Of a DNA stretch of 64,000 nucleotides, positions 60,100-64,000 are shown piece after piece. The stretch is from Schizochytrium sp. TIO01 (taxonomy: Eukaryota; Sar; Bigyra; Thraustochytrida; Thraustochytriidae). The stretch spans positions 2,618,102 through 2,682,101 of the forward strand of contig SMSO01000025.1 in NCBI GenBank assembly GCA_004764695.1, given 5' to 3'. Under the pieces are notes generated by a model. It was not told the origin of the DNA. It saw nothing but the letters and a program-made list of their open reading frames with translations, and did not search any database. Each line of letters begins with the position of its first letter. Position 1 is the first letter of the stretch. Made by a program: the position numbers and the translations under genes.

Positions 60100-61183
60100 G
60101 AAACGGGGGAAAGAATGAGAAAAAAGAAAGAGCGGCGTGTGCGTGCGTGCGTACGTAAATGCAGCATCAAAAACAGGGCAAAAGGCGCGTGTGTAAGGTG
60201 ACATAGTTGGCAGCAGAGCGCTCTTTCATTCCAACATCCTCAGATTGATCAGAGCTCTTTCTTTCCTTCCTTCTTCGGCGACGAGGCCATCTAAATCTTG
60301 CAAACGTCTACGATTTTAATCTTTTAATTCATGCCAAGAATGTTAAGAAGTAAACCAAGGCTTTTAATTCTTCGCTTTGCATTACATCCATGCCTATCTA
60401 TGCCCCTCCTACCTATCTGCCTATCTATCGGCTAACCACCACCCCCGTTACACACAAACTCGACTCAGCGCAGCACTTCTATAGGACCCTTAATTACCAC
60501 TACTCCATTGAGAAAAGATTTTAGGCTGAAGATAGTCTTTTTTAATTTAATCATCACTGGCAACACTGGGGCGCATGAATTATTATTGCATTGAAGGATG
60601 ATTAAATAAAAGAATATTCATTTAAATTACAAAAAAGAACTCCTATCTTTAACTATGCGTAGTCCAGTTAGTCGCGTCGGGTGTGACTAAAATCTCCTGT
60701 CTCCTCCATGGCCTTGCTTTCGCGGCCTCACTAGAAGCACAGGTGTAGTTCCGGAGTTTGTCATTAAACAATAAAATTAATATAAAGCTTTTAGATGCTA
60801 CCGCGGCTTCCCCCTTTCATAACGTTGTTGATACACTCATTCCATCATTTCCTTCATTCATTCGTCATCGTTCGTCGTAGGCTCATCAATGTTGATGAGC
60901 GCTGGAGTCGGCGTCAGAGGATTAACTAACTTCAGTACATCAGAAAGCGTATTGACTGAGTACGAAGAAGTCAGCAGAGGCTAAATTCCTTAGTTAAGAA
61001 GCCTCGAAGACAGCCTTTGTGGCGCCATATTAATCGGATGCAGTCATGGTAATGGTCGTTCGATTATCTCTTGAAGAATGAATACCCTTTTTTGGTCTGA
61101 TGTGGGATCAATCTGAAGATCAGCTAGATACGCTTCGCAATTAACTACTTAACTTGAACTATTTCGACAAAGAACTAACTAGA

Positions 61184-61228
61184 TAAGTAAATAAGTAAAT
61201 AAGTAAATAAATAATTAATTAATTAATT
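61184..61228. repeat. AAGTAAAT / AATT repeat
   Basis: Three copies of AAGTAAAT followed by ATAA and several AATT units. Confidence 0.9.
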
Positions 61229-61720
61229 TGTATTTTTCTTTTCTTTCTGTCATAGGAAATGCAGTTTTTAATGTTAGAAACCAAACTCCGAATCGATAGA
61301 TCCTGAAACTAAGAGAGAGGGAGGGAGAGAGATGGCCTGAACATCAAATAGGTTTATGATGGTGGAAAGACAAGACTCCTGAAAGAAATCATTCAAACAC
61401 TAAGTTTGAAGAAAGCCTCCTCATCTCAAGTCCTTGACCTTGTTTTCCCTCAGCCGCGCTTAACTCTTGAATTACTTACTGGTTTCTTCGAATTTTGCTG
61501 CATGTCCCCTGTGTCCACTGCCTCACGAGGTGCCCTGGAGCAGAGCTTAATCTCGCTCCAGCTGTGAAGACTCCACTGAAGATTTCTTTCTCCTCCCCAC
61601 TGGCCATGGCCTACCGCACATTAGGGTGTGTGGCGGACAGAGGGGCCAGGAGGGGACATATGGGACCTGGATCCCGTAGCGCCTTTACGGAAGGCCAACT
61701 CCTAAAATTTTAAAAAATCG

Positions 61721-61750
61721 TCTTGTCTTGTCTTGTCTTGTCTTGTCTTT
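61721..61750. repeat. TCTTG pentanucleotide repeat
   Basis: Five TCTTG units followed by TCTTT. Confidence 0.9.
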
Positions 61751-62603
61751 TCCTTCTTTATTTTCTTTAATTTTCTCATTTCTTCAGATCAGAACCATGA
61801 CTGTTAGTTATGTCAGTAGTAGGTTCAAGAAGAACGAAGATAAGCGCAAACGTTCTGGTATAGCCCCCTATTTTTGAATTCCTCTAATAGCGCTTATACA
61901 GCAAAGATAATAGTACTTGACCTAGAAGGAGTCTTTCAGAGCACAAGTAGCATATAATGCTAATATACCCTATATTTTTGGAGTAGACCCGACTGCGGAT
62001 AGAGTTTTGGGGGTTATTATGAGGCTTTGCAGTTTGCAGCGAAAATGACCAAAGGCCAGCTGTTTGCTAGGTTGCCCTAGGCAGAGTAGTAAAGGAGGCT
62101 TTATTTGTCTTTTTAAGATTTTTAGTCCTCTGAGGCGCTCAAGGTTTGGGCGATAAGGCAGAAAACGCCGCGGAGACGAGCAGTTTTAGTGTCCCTTCGG
62201 ATCATCTTTCGAAGTCCTTTTCTGCCTATCTGTGCACTTAGGCACCTCTTTGAATGGGCCCAATCGCCTATGAAAGGTGGGGCGAAATGGATGGATGGCG
62301 GCGCGAGGGTATGCTTTGGTAGACTTCTACTTAGCTCTGTAGTAGCAGTGGATTAGCAGAGGAAGCCAATTAGGGCAATCTTCTCGCTTTCTTACAAATC
62401 TCCCCTTCTAAATAGACAAATCGACATGAAGAAATGTTTCCAAAAACGTTTTCATGGCAGTAGTAAAAAGTAATTTTGAAAAATATAATCATGATTTTGT
62501 TTTGTTTTAGTTAGCTAGCTAGCTAGGCCATGTAGTAAGATTTCAGATATTTGTAGACAGTCTAACTTGGCAAGCGACGCCCGGTTTCTTTCTTGAGCTA
62601 CTG

Positions 62604-62650
62604 AGATTGATTGACTGATTAATTGATTGATTGATTGGATTGATTGATTG
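62604..62650. repeat. GATT tetranucleotide repeat
   Basis: Imperfect GATT units with single substitutions and one phase shift (TTGGATTG). Confidence 0.88.
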
Positions 62651-63926
62651 GTTCATTCACGAGAAGTAGAGAGAAACATTTCGTTTGCTTTGACTCGCTT
62701 GTTTTCTTCTTCTCTACAGTTGGAGTTCCTGTATCTCCTCCAACAAGAGACACTAAAGGTGGGTATATCGTTACGTTTACAAAATCAAGGAAGGCGAGCC
62801 TTCAAATTATTGTTTGACTGTCTGCAAACCCAAAGACTAACTCGAACGTCGGCGGTGCTCAGAGTTGAGAAGATTATTCTCCTCGAAAACATTTCTTCTC
62901 CTCCCCCTCTCGCACATGACTCTGTGCAACCTCGCTCTTTCTTTACCTTCCTCTCTTGTTATGTCATATGTATGTCTAGGCAGGCCTGTAGGTGTGTATA
63001 CATGTAAAATGTAAATTACCTTTTCCTGAGCTTTGCGCTCTCTGGTGCCATCCGATCAATTGGCAAAGCTAATCAATGGTTTCTTGCACCTCTTCTTGTG
63101 CCTGCCATGCTCAGTTCAAGTGAATGCTCTCGTTTGGTTCCCCAGGTATGAATTAATGCTTCGTGGACTTTGATGAAATGTATTCTGACTGCCGTGGATA
63201 GTCAATAATTAATTACTTTATTTATCTATAGATGCTCAAGCAGAAGAATAGTAAGATAATTTTGGATCCTTATCTTCAATTTAATCACAATCCGTCGCAC
63301 GCATCGACCTTAAGCTCGATCGGCACTGGGCAAGGCTCTTCACGGTAGGCCAGCTCCACCTCTTCTACGCCGCCACTGACTCTTTGCTTGCCTGCTGGTT
63401 TACTCGCTCGCTTTCAAGCGCAGCTTCCATGATTGAACTTGCTGGCCTCAAGATCCTTCTCAATGATGACACCAACAGCGGCGCCTTGCGCAATCCATAC
63501 ATTCATGCGTGACTCCCATTGATCCTGCTGCTCACAACACCTAGCTAGGTACTAGCGATACAGAAGCATGCTCTCCAACTACCAGTTACTCTACCCTCTG
63601 GCGCCGTGCCTTTCGAGCACTTCCTCCAGGATAGGCCTACCTACGCGCTGGCTAGCAAGGCTCTACTAGATGCGATCGCGCACCCAGCCTTCTATGCAGA
63701 ACTCTAAGAGTGGCGCTAGCAGCAGAGCTGGAAGTGAATATCCTCGCGAAGAGAGCCCATCGTACTATGGATGTATCCTTCATCTTCATTCCTCGCTTGA
63801 TTTCTCATGAAAGCCTATCCTTGTGATCTGGTCTGAGGAGGTCCCCGCGTCGTGGCACTCGCCGAAAGAAGCAGAAGCGCGGCCGGCGACAGTGGGTGGT
63901 GGTCAGCTCCGCACCGATCGAGCTTG

Positions 63927-63970
63927 AATGACTGACTGACTGCCTGCCTGCCTGTGCTGACTAACTAACT
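63927..63970. repeat. ACTG / CTGC / TAAC composite tetranucleotide repeat
   Basis: Consecutive short runs of related tetramers: GACT, then TGCC, then TAAC, close to the window edge. Confidence 0.8.
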
Positions 63971-64000
63971 TTGTTTGGTGCTTTCGTCCGTTTTCTTCAA

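Larger units (their letters stand above)
58534..64000. other. 5.4 kb without a supported gene, rich in short tandem repeats
   Basis: Only small frames occur. The best is 58957-59181 (74 codons, with EVKVYEVKVPSASVSLRDVV), with others of 26-38 codons at 59305, 60890, 63428 and 63692. Simple repeats of many kinds are scattered (listed separately), plus an inverted repeat GCTCATCAA-TG-TTGATGAGC (60881-60900). The last 700 bp are GC-richer and may belong to a gene beyond the window. Confidence 0.45.

Noticed and set aside
59862-60204. Minus-strand frames rich in Phe/Ser/Arg
   Set aside because: They cross GAAAA and GTGC simple repeats; no conserved motif.
62648-63007. Plus-strand frame of 119 codons near the right edge
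   Set aside because: No ATG at its start, composition like random translation, and it begins in the GATT repeat.

Overview
This is nuclear DNA from a single-celled eukaryote. The genes are long, mostly intron-free reading frames separated by AT-rich spacers. The few introns I can place have GT-AG ends and are supported by reading frame or homology. The proteins are eukaryotic throughout: BUD31, a TARBP1-type tRNA methyltransferase, a kinesin-12, TRAPPC10, CCZ1, EXO70, PDCD2, a mitochondrial rhomboid and the ADP/ATP carrier. A cysteine-rich domain of the CPN-H-F-DF-G type, the RRRLQM carrier signature and sparse introns point to a stramenopile, perhaps a labyrinthulomycete. This placement is an inference, not proven. 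A RIIa-domain protein would fit a flagellated stage.

Layout. 1-12.3 kb: BUD31 (minus, running off the left edge), a two-exon TARBP1-like gene (plus), a SET-domain methyltransferase (plus) and a kinesin-12 (minus). 12.3-20.5 kb: a 2 kb divergent spacer with a perfect heat-shock element, TRAPPC10 (plus) and a two-exon cytidylyltransferase-like gene (minus). 20.5-33 kb: a 3.4 kb spacer, a secreted four-fold vWA protein, a ferric-reductase/NOX-type membrane oxidoreductase and CCZ1 (all plus). 33-40 kb: EXO70 and a rhomboid protease (minus), then PDCD2 (plus). 40.7-48.6 kb: the most interesting locus, two divergent genes with a shared C-terminal RING, coiled-coil and IBR-like zinc module. One copy is fused to a ZNFX1-like SF1 helicase, the other to a small N-terminal zinc domain. 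50.4-53.9 kb: a 12-TM two-domain nucleotide cyclase whose catalytic residues are divided between C1 and C2 in the reverse of the mammalian order. 54.8-58.5 kb: a RIIa-domain protein, an interrupted hypothetical gene, a small two-exon gene and the ADP/ATP carrier. 58.5-64 kb: no supported gene, but many different short tandem repeats.

Most neighbours look functionally unrelated, as is usual for eukaryotic housekeeping DNA. TRAPPC10, CCZ1 and EXO70 all serve membrane traffic but are in different complexes. The exception is the helicase/RING pair, where shared domains and divergent orientation suggest duplication and possibly a joint role, such as ubiquitin-linked RNA surveillance. That role is inference.
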